Shown here: positions 46,464-55,892 of the stretch, piece after piece
Layout: every line of letters begins with the position of its first letter
Numbering within the stretch: the first letter of the stretch is position 1
Assembly: GCA_030065095.1 (NCBI GenBank)
Contig: JASJDP010000027.1
Span: 116,657-180,656 of the forward strand
Length of the DNA: 64,000 nt
Direction of reading: 5' to 3'
From: Rhodobacter sp.
GTDB taxonomy: Bacteria > Pseudomonadota > Alphaproteobacteria > Rhodobacterales > Rhodobacteraceae
Notes under the pieces: model-generated
The model's input: only the letters and a program-made list of their open reading frames with translations
The model's database searches: none
What the model was told of the DNA's origin: nothing
Position numbers and translations under genes: made by a program

Positions 46464-47101
46464 AGCCGCTCCTCGAATTCCCGGTTCAGCCCGCGCACGA
46501 AATCGCTGAGCTCCGGTTGACGGTCGCGTCGCATGCGTTCGGCCTGAAGGATCGTGCGCAGCCTGCCGGCTGCAACGTCCAGATCGCGGTTGACCAGAAC
46601 ATAGTCGTACTCGGCCCAATGGCTGATCTCGGCCAAACTCTTCCGCATCCGCCCCGCGATCACCTCGGCGCTGTCCTGCGCGCGCGACAGCAAGCGGCCT
46701 TCGAGTTCGGCGATGGATGGCGGCAGGATGAAAATCGATACCACGTCGCGGCCAAGCGCCGAGTTGCGGATCTGCTGACCGCCCTGCCAGTCGATGTCGA
46801 AAAGCACGTCGCGGCCGGATTCGATGGCGGTTTCGACGGGCGCGCGGGGAGATCCGTAAAGATTGCCGAAGACCTCGGCATGTTCCAGCATCTCTCCGGT
46901 TTCGACCATGGCGAGAAAGTCTTCGCGGCTGCGAAAGAAATACTCCCGCCCGTCCTGTTCGCCGGGCCGCGGCGCGCGCGTGGTCGCCGACACCGAAAAC
47001 GCGATCGTCGGATCCCAGTCACGCAGGCTGCGCGCCAGTGTCGATTTGCCCGCGCCGGAGGGCGAGCTGAGAATGATCAGGATGCCCCGGCGCGCGGCCA
47101 T
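46460..47101 (-). CDS. gmk: Guanylate kinase
   Basis: Gmk (213 aa) phosphorylates GMP to GDP. The P-loop is [15 protein letters not shown] at residues 12-26, the GMP-binding segment [16 protein letters not shown] near 37-52 and YFFRSREDF follows, and [11 protein letters not shown] is near 105. Length is normal. It begins 3 bp after the yicC stop, a conserved alphaproteobacterial pairing. Confidence 0.97.
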   Translation of the reverse strand: MAARRGILIILSSPSGAGKSTLARSLRDWDPTIAFSVSATTRAPRPGEQDGREYFFRSREDFLAMVETGEMLEHAEVFGNLYGSPRAPVETAIESGRDVLFDIDWQGGQQIRNSALGRDVVSIFILPPSIAELEGRLLSRAQDSAEVIAGRMRKSLAEISHWAEYDYVLVNRDLDVAAGRLRTILQAERMRRDRQPELSDFVRGLNREFEERL

Positions 47102-47104
47102 GCG

Positions 47105-47995
47105 TCACTCCACGTTCTGCACCTGCTCGCGCATCTGATCGATGGTCGCCTTCAGGTCAAGACCGACCCGGGTCAGCTCGGTCGACTGCGATTTCGAGCA
47201 AAGCGTGTTGGCCTCGCGGTTGAACTCCTGCATCAGAAAATCGAGCTTACGGCCGACCGGCCCGGCGCTAGACAACAGATCGCGGGCGGCGGCGACATGG
47301 GCGCGCAGGCGGTCGATCTCCTCGGTCACGTCGGACTTGACGGCGATCAGGGCAAGCTCCTGCGCGACGCGATCGGGATCGGCGCCGTCGGTGTTGCTCA
47401 GGACCTTGGCAAGATTGTCCTTCAGGCGGGCGGCCGTCTGCGCCTTGCGGTCTTCGGCCAGGGCGGCGGCCTGCCCGGCCAGGTCCGCGACGCGCGCAAG
47501 CTGATCGGTCAGCACCTGCGCCAATGCGGTGCCTTCGCTGATGCGCATGGCGTCGAAGGCTGCCACGAGCTGCGGAAGGTCCGCGCCGAGTGCCTTGGCC
47601 AGCGGGGCCGCCTCGTCTTCCGGCAGGGGTTGCACCAGGACCCCGCGCACCGCCAGCACGTCCGCCGCCGAGGCGCGCGCCAATGGCAGACCCGCCTCGG
47701 CGGCCGCGGCATCGATGGTCGCCATCTGGCCCAGAACGCGGACGAGTGCGGCCTCGTCGATATGTTCACCGGCGTTGTCCGCCGTGCGGGCGAGTTTCAG
47801 GCCGACGGTCACGTTGCCGCGTTTGACCGTGGCAGTCACGGCCGCACGCACCTGTCCTTCGAGCCCTTCGATCCAGTCGGGCAGACGCAGGCGGATGTCG
47901 AGCCCGCGGGCATTGACCGCGCGCATGTCCCAGGCCCAGGTCCAGCCCGGACTCGCACCGTTCAGTGCGGCGAAGCCCGTCATGGATTTAGTCAT
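47105..47995 (-). CDS. yicC: YicC-family endoribonuclease
   Basis: YicC (296 aa) is a conserved endoribonuclease family member. The N-terminal signature SMTGFAALNG and MRAVNARGLDIRLRLPDW are clear, as is the C-terminal GRKLDFLMQEFNREANTLCSK segment that is diagnostic for the family. It heads the yicC-gmk-carbonic anhydrase operon and is divergent from a PAS protein gene. A TTAACCAT sequence lies 6 bp ahead of the start codon. Confidence 0.95.
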   Translation of the reverse strand: MTKSMTGFAALNGASPGWTWAWDMRAVNARGLDIRLRLPDWIEGLEGQVRAAVTATVKRGNVTVGLKLARTADNAGEHIDEAALVRVLGQMATIDAAAAEAGLPLARASAADVLAVRGVLVQPLPEDEAAPLAKALGADLPQLVAAFDAMRISEGTALAQVLTDQLARVADLAGQAAALAEDRKAQTAARLKDNLAKVLSNTDGADPDRVAQELALIAVKSDVTEEIDRLRAHVAAARDLLSSAGPVGRKLDFLMQEFNREANTLCSKSQSTELTRVGLDLKATIDQMREQVQNVE

Positions 47996-48146
47996 AGAGG
48001 TTAACCATTTAAGACTTTTTCGCCCCCTTTTTGCCGCATTTTGTGCAAGATTAAGGAAAGAATAAGGATTCTGACGCTAGGGTTAACAGACGGGCTTCGC
48101 AGCCACAATGTCGGGGGCTGGACGCCGGTACAAGGTGGGTGAGGAC

Positions 48147-48839
48147 ATGGAGTTGCGTTATGCGATGGGCGGCAATGTCGTTTCGTTTCTCGATGGGGCC
48201 GTCGCACGCGGGGGGCGGCGGGTGAATTTTCCGGCCATTGCCCAGGTCGACGCCTATTGGGAAGGCCAGCGCGCCGGGCGGCTGATGCCGGACCGGTCCG
48301 AGATCGATCCGCGCGGGCTGGAACGGGCGCTCGAATTCGCGTTTGTGCTGGAACATATCGGCCAGGGTGTCGGGCGCGTGCGGGTTGCCGGCATGCATCT
48401 GAACGACCTTCTTGGCATGGAAGTCCGCGGCATGCCGCTGACCGCGTTCTTCGCGCCGCAGTCGCGGAACCGGGTCGGGCGGATCTTGGATCTGGTGATA
48501 TCGCGGCCGCAGGTCGCCGATATCACGCTGGCAGGCGAGCGCGGTATCGGCAGACCGCCGCTGGCCGGCCGGATGTACCTGGCGCCGCTGGGCAACGAAG
48601 GCGGTGGCGCGCCGCGAATCCTGGGATGCCTGCAAAGCGATGGCGCCGTCGGACGCGCGCCGCGCCGCTTTGCCCTGGAACACGTGCAGCTGCGCCGCAT
48701 CATCGCCACTGCCGGTCCGGCGCCTGCCCAGACGACGGCTCAGCGCCCGGTGATGCCCGGCTTTGCCGAGCCTGCGGCAAGGTTTGCGCCAACCGGACCC
48801 AAGCGCGCGCATCTTCGGCTGGTGAAGAACGACGGCTGA
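48147..48839 (+). CDS. PAS_5-type (DUF1417-like) regulatory protein
   Basis: A 230-aa cytoplasmic protein with the alphaproteobacterial PAS_5 domain: the start GGNVVSFLDGA, then QVDAYWEGQRAGRLMPDRSEIDPRGLERALEFAFVLE and the GMHLNDLLGMEVRGMPLTAFF core. The tail from residue about 180 is Pro/Ala-rich and ends KRAHLRLVKNDG, a conserved short C-terminal motif. I prefer ATG 48147 (AAGGTGGGTGAGG upstream) to the ATG 13 codons earlier. Function is unknown; a strong terminator follows. Confidence 0.85.
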   Translation: MELRYAMGGNVVSFLDGAVARGGRRVNFPAIAQVDAYWEGQRAGRLMPDRSEIDPRGLERALEFAFVLEHIGQGVGRVRVAGMHLNDLLGMEVRGMPLTAFFAPQSRNRVGRILDLVISRPQVADITLAGERGIGRPPLAGRMYLAPLGNEGGGAPRILGCLQSDGAVGRAPRRFALEHVQLRRIIATAGPAPAQTTAQRPVMPGFAEPAARFAPTGPKRAHLRLVKNDG

Positions 48840-48866
48840 CGCGGACACCCCGGCCGATCAAACGGC

Positions 48867-48893
48867 AAGGGCGCCTCACGGCGCCCTTTTTTT
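48867..48893 (+). terminator. Rho-independent terminator after the PAS_5 gene
   Basis: AAGGGCGCC (48867-48875) pairs perfectly with GGCGCCCTT (48880-48888) around TCAC, and the T run extends to 48893. It is 28 bases after the PAS_5 stop and faces the convergent DAHP synthase gene. Confidence 0.93.
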
Positions 48894-48905
48894 GTTGTTG
48901 AAGAT

Positions 48906-50273
48906 TTAGACCGCAGCCGCCCGGCGGGGCGTCCGGCGTTCGATCAGCTCTTCGGCAATCAGGAAGGCAAGCTCCAGCGCCTGGCTTGCGTTCAGCCGCG
49001 GATCGCAGGCGGTGTGATACCGGTCGCTCAGGTTTTCATCCGTCACCGCGCGCACCCCGCCGGTGCATTCGGTGACGTCCTGGCCGGTCATCTCGAAATG
49101 CACGCCGCCGGGTGTGGTGCCCTCGGCGTTGTGGATATCGAAGAACTCCTGCACCTCGCGGAGCACGGACTCAAAGGGCCGGGTCTTGTAGCCCGAGGCG
49201 GATTTGATCGTGTTCCCGTGCATCGGATCGCAGGACCAGACCACGCTGGCGCCTTCTTCGCGCACCGCCCGGATCAGCCGCGGCAGATGTTCGCCCACCG
49301 TCCCGGCGCCGAAACGCGCGATCAGCGTCAGCCGCCCCGGTTCGTTGTCCGGATTGAGTTTCGCCATCAGCGCCTTGAGGTGCCCGGTCGTCATCGACGG
49401 CCCGCATTTCAGCCCGATCGGGTTCTGCACTCCGCGGCAAAACTCCACATGGGCGCCATCCGGCTGCCGGGTCCGGTCGCCGATCCAGATCATGTGGCCA
49501 GAACCCGCCAGCCACCTGCCGGACGTCGAATCGAGCCGGCAGAGCGCCTCTTCGTATTCCAGAAGCAGCGCCTCGTGGCTGGTGTAGTAGTCCACCGTCG
49601 AAAACTCATGCGTCGTCGCACCGGTGATCCCGGCGGCGGCCATGAAATCGATGGTATCCTGGATGCGGTTGGCGATGTCGCGGTAACGCGCGGCGTCCTC
49701 GGCATCGGTAAACCCCAGTGTCCAGGCATGCACCCGGTGCATGTCGGCGAAACCGCCCGTCGAGAACGCGCGCAGCAGGTTCAGCGAAGCCGCGGCCTGG
49801 GTATAGGCCTGCAGCATCCGGTTCGGATCGGGGATCCGCGCCTCGGGCGTGAAGTCGAACCCGTTGATGATGTCGCCACGGTAGCTGGGCAGTTCCACGC
49901 CCTCGACCGTTTCGGTCGGGGCCGAGCGCGGTTTGGCCATCTGTCCGGCCACGCGGCCCACCTTCACGACCGGCACCTTGGCGCCGAAGGTCAGAACCAT
50001 CGCCATCTGCAGAAAGACCTTGAACGTGTCGCGCAGATTGTCGGCGGAGAACTCTTCGAAGCTTTCGGCGCAATCCCCGCCCTGCAGCAGAAACGCCTCG
50101 CCGCGGCTGACTGCGGCCAGCTTGTCCTTCAGCCGGCGCGACTCGCCGGCAAAAACGAGCGGCGGATACTTCGACAGCTGCGCCTCGGCGGCGCCCAATG
50201 CGGCCTCGTCCGTATAGTCGGGCATCTGGACCCGAGGCTTGTTGCGCCAGCCAGATTTGTCCCAATCGCTCAT
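48906..50273 (-). CDS. aroG: Class II 3-deoxy-7-phosphoheptulonate (DAHP) synthase
   Basis: A 455-aa plant-type (class II) DAHP synthase, the first enzyme of the shikimate pathway. Typical motifs are [12 protein letters not shown] near residue 70, the [13 protein letters not shown] segment, the [31 protein letters not shown] region split around residue 225, [13 protein letters not shown] and [10 protein letters not shown]. Start ATG 50273 has GGAG upstream and the family-typical [10 protein letters not shown]. It is divergent from a GlxA-type regulator gene across a 197-bp gap; regulation by it is unproven. Confidence 0.96.
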   Translation of the reverse strand: MSDWDKSGWRNKPRVQMPDYTDEAALGAAEAQLSKYPPLVFAGESRRLKDKLAAVSRGEAFLLQGGDCAESFEEFSADNLRDTFKVFLQMAMVLTFGAKVPVVKVGRVAGQMAKPRSAPTETVEGVELPSYRGDIINGFDFTPEARIPDPNRMLQAYTQAAASLNLLRAFSTGGFADMHRVHAWTLGFTDAEDAARYRDIANRIQDTIDFMAAAGITGATTHEFSTVDYYTSHEALLLEYEEALCRLDSTSGRWLAGSGHMIWIGDRTRQPDGAHVEFCRGVQNPIGLKCGPSMTTGHLKALMAKLNPDNEPGRLTLIARFGAGTVGEHLPRLIRAVREEGASVVWSCDPMHGNTIKSASGYKTRPFESVLREVQEFFDIHNAEGTTPGGVHFEMTGQDVTECTGGVRAVTDENLSDRYHTACDPRLNASQALELAFLIAEELIERRTPRRAAAV

Positions 50274-50470
50274 CGTCTCGCTCCAAAGTGTCACGGGCTT
50301 TCGTACCAAGGCTTCCCTATACGCGCTTCGCCAGCCCCTGCAAACCTGGAAATGGGGACAATCCGACTGTGCTTTGCGACAAACCGAGCGTTTTTCGTGA
50401 GGCTCTACCTTGATCGTGCCGCACAAACCTGCTTCGGTTGCTTAAAACTTATGCGCCGAAGGTTCGCGCA

Positions 50471-51475
50471 ATGCAGATGACCCGCCATATCGTAGATGTC
50501 GAAGACACCGGCCGACGGCCGCGGCGCTTCGTCTTCGTGCTGCTCGACAATTTCACCTTGCTCTGCTTTGCCTGCGCCCTGGAAAGCTTGCGGATCGCCA
50601 ACAGGATGGCGGGCAAGACGCTGTACGAATGGTCCCTGGCCGGGGAAGGCGGTGACCTGGTGCGTTGTTCGGCCGGTACCGGCTTTCAGGTCGACGGCGA
50701 TCTCGGCGAACTGAACCGGGACGATACGATTCTGGTCTGCGGCGGCATAGACGTTCAGGCGGCATCGACCAAGAAGGTGCTGAACTGGCTGCGGCGCGAG
50801 GCGCGGCGCGGCGCAACCATCGGCGGGCTTTGCACGGCAGGCTACACGCTGGCCAAGGCGGGTCTGCTCGATGGAAAGAAAGCCACGATCCATTGGGAAA
50901 ACCAGGACAGTTTCGTCGAGGAGTTCGAGGATGTCGAACTGACGAAATCGGTCTTCGTCATAGATGGAAACCGGATCACCACGGCGGGTGGCACGGCCTC
51001 GATCGACCTGATGCTGAAGCTGATCGCAGAGGACCACAGCGAGGAATTGGCCAACGCGGTGGCGGACCAGCTGATCTATACCTCGATTCGCACCGATCAG
51101 GACACTCAGCGGCTGTCGGTGCCGACGCGGATCGGCGTGCGGCACCCCAAGCTTTCCCAGGTGATCCAGATGATGGAGCAGAATATCGAGGAGCCGGTCA
51201 GCCCCTCGATCCTGGCGCGCGACGTCGGTATGTCGACGCGGCAGCTGGAGCGGTTGTTCCGGCGCTATCTGAACCGGTCGCCCAAGCGCTATTACATGGA
51301 ACTGCGCCTGCAGAAGGCGCGCAACCTGCTGATGCAGACCGATATGTCGGTGATCAACGTGGCGCTGGCCTGTGGCTTCGCATCGCCCTCGCATTTCTCC
51401 AAATGCTACCGGTCGCATTACGACACCACCCCCTATCGCGAGCGCGGCTCGCACGCGGCGCGTCTGTCGGTCTGA
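50471..51475 (+). CDS. GlxA-family AraC-type transcriptional regulator
   Basis: A 334-aa regulator with an N-terminal DJ-1/PfpI-like (class I glutamine amidotransferase) domain (RRFVFVLLDNFTLLCFACAL, then the pseudo-nucleophile Cys in GGLCTAGYTLAKAG near residue 120) and a C-terminal AraC DNA-binding domain (two HTHs: SPSILARDVGMSTRQLERLF and SVINVALACGFASPSHFSKC). Relatives (GbdR, CdhR, ArgR-type) control catabolism of betaine, carnitine or arginine. ATG 50471 has GAAGG eight bases upstream. The ligand cannot be named. Confidence 0.92.
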   Translation: MQMTRHIVDVEDTGRRPRRFVFVLLDNFTLLCFACALESLRIANRMAGKTLYEWSLAGEGGDLVRCSAGTGFQVDGDLGELNRDDTILVCGGIDVQAASTKKVLNWLRREARRGATIGGLCTAGYTLAKAGLLDGKKATIHWENQDSFVEEFEDVELTKSVFVIDGNRITTAGGTASIDLMLKLIAEDHSEELANAVADQLIYTSIRTDQDTQRLSVPTRIGVRHPKLSQVIQMMEQNIEEPVSPSILARDVGMSTRQLERLFRRYLNRSPKRYYMELRLQKARNLLMQTDMSVINVALACGFASPSHFSKCYRSHYDTTPYRERGSHAARLSV

Positions 51476-51671
51476 CGTCAGCTGGCCGGTACCGGGCCCG
51501 GAAATCCGCGATCGCGGGATGTGATCACGGCAACGTGCCGGACCCTGCAGCACAAATCGGCAGGCCGTCCGGCGACGCAATCCGAATCTGGCCGCCTGAG
51601 CGCCATGCTTCGGCCACATTTTCCGCTAGGTTGGAACAAAAAGCCGGAGTCCCGGCAATTGAGGCAAGAGC

Positions 51672-52454
51672 ATGAAACGATTCCACGCTGCGCTGCAGGC
51701 AGCAGAAGGCGACGCCATTCAATCGTTGGACCTGTCGATGTTCCGCGTCGGCGACATTCTGAACGTCGCCCTTCAACGGTCGGAAACACTCGCGGACATT
51801 GCGCAGGCACCCGACGCCATCCGCGCCTGGGTGCGGGGCAATGACGGGCCGCTTTTGCGGATCTGCGAACAGCAGGGCCTGACGCTGGTGCGCCGGGCGC
51901 TGGGGTTCATCGCGTTGGAATATGGTGACCTGCGGCCCGTTCTGACGCGGCTGAAGCCCAGGAAACTGGCCGATATCGGCTGCGGTTATGGATTTTTCGA
52001 TCTCTTCGCCCATGCCGAATTCGGCTGCGATCTGGTGCTTGTCGACACAGAGGAAAGCCGCGAGCGCCACTTTAAGTTCCGTCGCCAAGGTGCTGCTTAT
52101 TCAAGCCTTTCGACCGCAAGAAAGTTCCTGCTGGCCAACAAGTGCTCTGCCGATGCGGTGCACGCGGTCAACCCTTTGCAGCAAGATGTGCTGGACCATA
52201 AAGAGATCGATCTGGCTGTCAGCTTCATTTCCTGCGGCTTTCACTATCCCTGCGACATGTATCTCGATTTTTTCAAGTCGTCGGTGGTGCCCGGTGGGTC
52301 CGTCATACTCGACATCCGCAAACGGCTGTCGCATGAGATACTGCCGGGCCTGGCTGGGCTCGGGAAACTGACCAAGATCGGCGAAACGCCCGACGGCAAG
52401 GCGCAGCGTATGCAGCTTGTCACCACGCCAGCGCCGTCGCAGCAGGCTGCCTGA
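51672..52454 (+). CDS. SAM-dependent methyltransferase-like protein
   Basis: A 260-aa protein with a central Rossmann methyltransferase domain: motif I KLADIGCGYGFFDLF near residue 100 and an acidic strand-2 end LVLVDTEESRERHF. The first 90 residues are helical and unlike common methyltransferases; the SFISCGFHYPCDMYLDFF segment with two Cys is distinctive. It is preceded by AGGCAAGAG and stands alone between the GlxA-type regulator and a convergent dehydrogenase. Substrate unknown. Related FkbM- or sugar-linked enzymes are possible. Confidence 0.78.
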   Translation: MKRFHAALQAAEGDAIQSLDLSMFRVGDILNVALQRSETLADIAQAPDAIRAWVRGNDGPLLRICEQQGLTLVRRALGFIALEYGDLRPVLTRLKPRKLADIGCGYGFFDLFAHAEFGCDLVLVDTEESRERHFKFRRQGAAYSSLSTARKFLLANKCSADAVHAVNPLQQDVLDHKEIDLAVSFISCGFHYPCDMYLDFFKSSVVPGGSVILDIRKRLSHEILPGLAGLGKLTKIGETPDGKAQRMQLVTTPAPSQQAA

Positions 52455-52463
52455 GGCGTCTAG

Positions 52464-53558
52464 CTAGCCCGGCGTCAGTCGGTAAAGGCTGTCGTTGTTG
52501 ACCGACAGGAACCAGATCGAGCCGTCCGGGGCCTCGCGAACATCGCGCACACGCGCGGTCTCGTCGCCTTCAATGCGCTCGACTTCTTTGAAGTTCGGCC
52601 CGCTAAGCCTTGAAATATAATCGAATTTCAGAGAGCCGATGAACATATCACCGCGCCAGTCCGGCCAAAGCTTGCCGGAATAGACCATCATGCCCGAAGG
52701 CGCAATCGACGGGTCCCAGTAGAATTCCGGCTGCTCCATGCCTGGCCGCGCGGTCCCCTCGCCGATCTTCTGACCGGAATAGTGCCGGCCATAGGCGATG
52801 ACCGGCCAGCCATAGTTGGCCCCGCGCTTGATGCGGTTGACCTCATCGCCGCCGCGTGCGCCGTGCTCGACGGACCAAAGCCGGCCGTCCGCGTCGAGCG
52901 TGGCGCCCTGCGGGTTGCGGTGGCCGAAGGACCAGATTTCAGGTCTGACGCCGGCCTGCCCGACGAAGGGATTGTCCGCAGGAACCGAACCATCCCGGTT
53001 GATGCGTATAATGGAACCGTTGTGGCGGCTAAGATCCTGTGCCGACGGGCGGTCTCCACGATCGCCGATGGTCAGAAACAGCGTCCCGTCACGCGCCTCG
53101 ACGAGGCGCGAGCCGAAATGACGGCCACCGCTTGACCCCGGCGCCATCTCAAAGATCACCCGGACATCCTGCAGCCGGTCACCGGTCACGCTCAGCCGCC
53201 CCACGGCCAGAGCCGTGCCCGAACCGCCGCGCTGACGCTTGGAAAAACTCAGAAACACCTCGCGGCTTTGCGCAAAGTCACGCGGCACCATCACGTCCAA
53301 CAGGCCGCCCTGCCCGCGCGCCACCACGTCCAACCCCGTGCCGACGCGGGTCCTTTGCCCCGCAGATGACAGGTGCCACAGCGTCCCGCCGCGTTCGGTC
53401 ACCAGCACGCCCCCATCGGGCAGAAATCCAATGCCCCAAGGCTCGTCGAGACCGGTCATGACCGCCTCGACCTGCACCTTGCCTGCCGAGGTCGCCATCT
53501 GATCGGACCAAACGGGCAAAGCTGCGGCGACGAAAACAAAGGCGAGAACAAAGCGCAT
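52464..53558 (-). CDS. PQQ-dependent aldose sugar dehydrogenase-like protein
   Basis: A 364-aa exported protein of the soluble glucose/aldose dehydrogenase beta-propeller family (YliI type). A signal peptide (MRFVLAFVFVAAALPVWS) leads into the family signatures LDEPWGIGFLPDGGVLVTER-like sequence, the GGRHFGSRL active-site region, GDRGDRPSAQDLSRHNGSIIRI and the WSFGHRNPQGATLD motif. It would oxidise a sugar in the periplasm using PQQ. Start ATG 53558 has GGAGG five bases upstream. Convergent with the methyltransferase-like gene. Confidence 0.9.
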   Translation of the reverse strand: MRFVLAFVFVAAALPVWSDQMATSAGKVQVEAVMTGLDEPWGIGFLPDGGVLVTERGGTLWHLSSAGQRTRVGTGLDVVARGQGGLLDVMVPRDFAQSREVFLSFSKRQRGGSGTALAVGRLSVTGDRLQDVRVIFEMAPGSSGGRHFGSRLVEARDGTLFLTIGDRGDRPSAQDLSRHNGSIIRINRDGSVPADNPFVGQAGVRPEIWSFGHRNPQGATLDADGRLWSVEHGARGGDEVNRIKRGANYGWPVIAYGRHYSGQKIGEGTARPGMEQPEFYWDPSIAPSGMMVYSGKLWPDWRGDMFIGSLKFDYISRLSGPNFKEVERIEGDETARVRDVREAPDGSIWFLSVNNDSLYRLTPG

Positions 53559-53714
53559 CGGGACCTCCATTGCAGCGAATCTAGATGTAGGGCGGGCCGG
53601 TCCGGGCTTCCACACACGAGCCGGTGAGGCGGGCGCTTTGAATTCGCTTTCCTTTTGGCCAAGCCGCGCCTATTTTTCCGCCGCAGAATGCAATGGGTCT
53701 CTGGGAGGATATAC

Positions 53715-54908
53715 ATGAAACATCTGCTTCTTGGCTCCGCGGCGTTGATTTCGCTTGCCGGCGCCGCAATGGCGGGCAGCCATTCCGAAGACATCAAGAT
53801 CGGCGTGATACTCGGCTACACCGGTCCGATCGAATCCCTGACGCCGCAGATGGCCGACGGGGCCGAACTGGCAATGAAGGAAGTCACCGACAGCGGCAAA
53901 CTCATGGGCGGGGCCAAAGTCACCCCGGTCCGCGCGGATTCGACCTGTGTCGACGCGGGCGCCGCCACCGCCGCGGCCGAGCGCTTGGTGACCGCCGATG
54001 GCGTCAAGGCGATCATGGGCGCGGATTGCTCGGGCGTGACCGGCGCCATTCTGCAGAATGTGGCCCGGCCGAACGGGATCGTCATGATCTCGCCCTCGGC
54101 GACCTCGCCGGCACTGTCGACCGCCGAGGATGACGGCCTGTTCTTCCGGACCTCGCCCTCGGACGCGCGTCAGGGCGTCGTGATGACCGAAGTGCTGATG
54201 GAGGCCGGGATCAACGAGGTGGCCGTCACCTATACCAACAACGACTACGGCAAGGGCCTCGCCGACAGCTTCCAGGCCGCGTTCGAGGCCGCCGGCGGCA
54301 GCGTCACGATCAGCGCCGCGCATGAAGACGGCAAGGCCGACTATTCGGCCGAAGTGGGCGCGCTGGCCTCGGCCGGCGGCGACCGTCTGGTGGTCGCGGG
54401 CTATGTCGATCAGGGCGGCAGCGGCATCGTACGCGCGGCGCTCGATTCGGGCGCGTTCGACACGTTCCACTTCCCCGATGGCATGATCTCGGACAAGCTT
54501 GTCGAAAACTTCGGTTCCGAAATCGACGGTTCTTCGGGCCAGCACCCCAGCCCGTCGGACGAGCTGGCAACGCGGTTCACCGATCTTGTCGGCGGCGCGT
54601 TCGACGCAACCTCGCCCTTCGTGCCGGAAAGCTATGACGCGGCAGCGCTGATCATGTTGGCGATGCAGGCGGCGGGCTCTTCGGACTCCGCCGATTTTGC
54701 CGGTAAGATCATGGATGTCGCCAACGCGCCGGGCGAACCGATTCAATCCGGGGAACTGGCCAAGGCGCTGGAGATCCTGGCGGATGGCGGCGACATTGAC
54801 TATGTCGGCGCAACGGGGGTCGAATTGATCGGGCCCGGCGAAGCGGCCGGCACCTACCGGGTTGTGGGCTTCGAAAACGGCGAAGAAGTGACCGCGGGTC
54901 GCAAGTAA
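53715..54908 (+). CDS. Branched-chain amino acid-type ABC substrate-binding protein
   Basis: A 397-aa periplasmic binding protein of the LivJ/LivK family. The signal peptide is MKHLLLGSAALISLAGAAMA. The mature start IKIGVILGYTGPIESL and the ADCSGVTGAILQNVARPNGIV segment are typical, with two Cys (in STCVD and ADCSG) positioned to form the usual loop disulfide. GGGAGG precedes the ATG. It heads a transporter operon (ATPases, an extra periplasmic protein, two permeases); a stable hairpin follows its stop. The exact amino acid is unknown. Confidence 0.93.
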   Translation: MKHLLLGSAALISLAGAAMAGSHSEDIKIGVILGYTGPIESLTPQMADGAELAMKEVTDSGKLMGGAKVTPVRADSTCVDAGAATAAAERLVTADGVKAIMGADCSGVTGAILQNVARPNGIVMISPSATSPALSTAEDDGLFFRTSPSDARQGVVMTEVLMEAGINEVAVTYTNNDYGKGLADSFQAAFEAAGGSVTISAAHEDGKADYSAEVGALASAGGDRLVVAGYVDQGGSGIVRAALDSGAFDTFHFPDGMISDKLVENFGSEIDGSSGQHPSPSDELATRFTDLVGGAFDATSPFVPESYDAAALIMLAMQAAGSSDSADFAGKIMDVANAPGEPIQSGELAKALEILADGGDIDYVGATGVELIGPGEAAGTYRVVGFENGEEVTAGRK

Positions 54909-54922
54909 ACCCGCCTCATCCA

Positions 54923-54958
54923 AACAACAGCCCGGCCTCAGACAGCCGGGCTGTTGTT
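54923..54958 (+). other. Intercistronic stem-loop after the binding-protein gene
   Basis: A perfect 13-bp stem (AACAACAGCCCGG at 54923-54935 with CCGGGCTGTTGTT at 54946-54958) and a 10-base loop lies between the binding-protein gene and livG. No T run follows, so most likely it stabilises the 5' message or partly attenuates the transporter genes, giving more binding protein than membrane subunits, as in other periplasmic-binding-protein operons. That role is inference. Confidence 0.75.
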
Positions 54959-54994
54959 GCATTCGAGTTCAGGCACGCGAGGGCTGCGCGAACC

Positions 54995-55771
54995 ATGATC
55001 GTGGTCGACGACGTCCACAAGCATTTCGGCGGTTTCCACGCCGTCGATGGCGCTTCGCTGCAGATCGCGGAAGGCTCGATCACGGGCCTGATCGGTCCTA
55101 ATGGCGCCGGAAAAACGACCCTGTTCAACGTGATCGCGGGCGTTCTTAAACCAACGGCAGGCTGTGTGTCCATGGCCGGAGAGGACATTACCGGCCTTCC
55201 GCCGCACACGCTTTTCGGCAAGGGGCTGCTTAGAACCTTTCAGATCGCACACGAGTTTCATTCGATGACAGTGCGCGAGAACCTGACGATGGTGCCGGGC
55301 GGGCAGTCGGGCGAAGCGCTGTGGAACGCCTGGTTCCGGCGCGGCAAGGTCGCGGCGGAAGAACGCGAGCTGTTGAAGAAAGCAGACGAAGTTCTTGAAT
55401 TTCTTACGATAGACCATTTGCGGGACGAAAAGGCCGGGAACCTGTCCGGCGGACAAAAGAAGTTGCTGGAACTTGGCCGCACCATGATGGTGGATGCAAA
55501 GGTCGTGTTCCTCGATGAGGTCGGGGCCGGGGTGAACCGGACATTGCTGAACACCATCGGAGATGCGATCCTTCGACTGAACAGCGAGCGCGGCTACACA
55601 TTCTGCATGATCGAGCACGACATGGATTTCATCGGGCGGCTCTGCGATCCGGTGATCTGTATGGCCGAGGGCAAGGTGCTGGCCGAAGGGACGATTGACG
55701 AAATCAAGGCCAACGAGCACGTGATCGAGGCCTATCTGGGAACCGGGCTGAAGAACAAGGTGACGGCGTGA
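54995..55771 (+). CDS. livG: Branched-chain amino acid ABC transporter ATP-binding protein LivG
   Basis: LivG-type ATPase (258 aa): Walker A GPNGAGKTT near residue 35, the family Q-loop/insert LRTFQIAHEFHSMTVRENL, signature LSGGQKKLLELGR near 150 and Walker B VVFLDEVGAGVNRT. The tail KANEHVIEAYLG is diagnostic for LivG. It lacks a strong ribosome site (CGAGGG about 10 bases upstream). The second ATPase gene follows after 121 bp. Confidence 0.94.
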   Translation: MIVVDDVHKHFGGFHAVDGASLQIAEGSITGLIGPNGAGKTTLFNVIAGVLKPTAGCVSMAGEDITGLPPHTLFGKGLLRTFQIAHEFHSMTVRENLTMVPGGQSGEALWNAWFRRGKVAAEERELLKKADEVLEFLTIDHLRDEKAGNLSGGQKKLLELGRTMMVDAKVVFLDEVGAGVNRTLLNTIGDAILRLNSERGYTFCMIEHDMDFIGRLCDPVICMAEGKVLAEGTIDEIKANEHVIEAYLGTGLKNKVTA

Positions 55772-55892
55772 AATCGATACCCGCAGCCCCATCCCGTCTC
55801 TACCCTGCAACCGGGGAGCGGCGGACATGCGTTGATCCCGGTATTGATGCCGCCCCGGCGGCGTGCGGTGAAAAACCGAAAGGGCAACTTCG

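Noticed and set aside
54923..54958. Hairpin after the binding-protein gene as a rho-independent terminator
   Set aside because: No T run follows, and the transporter genes downstream belong to the same operon.
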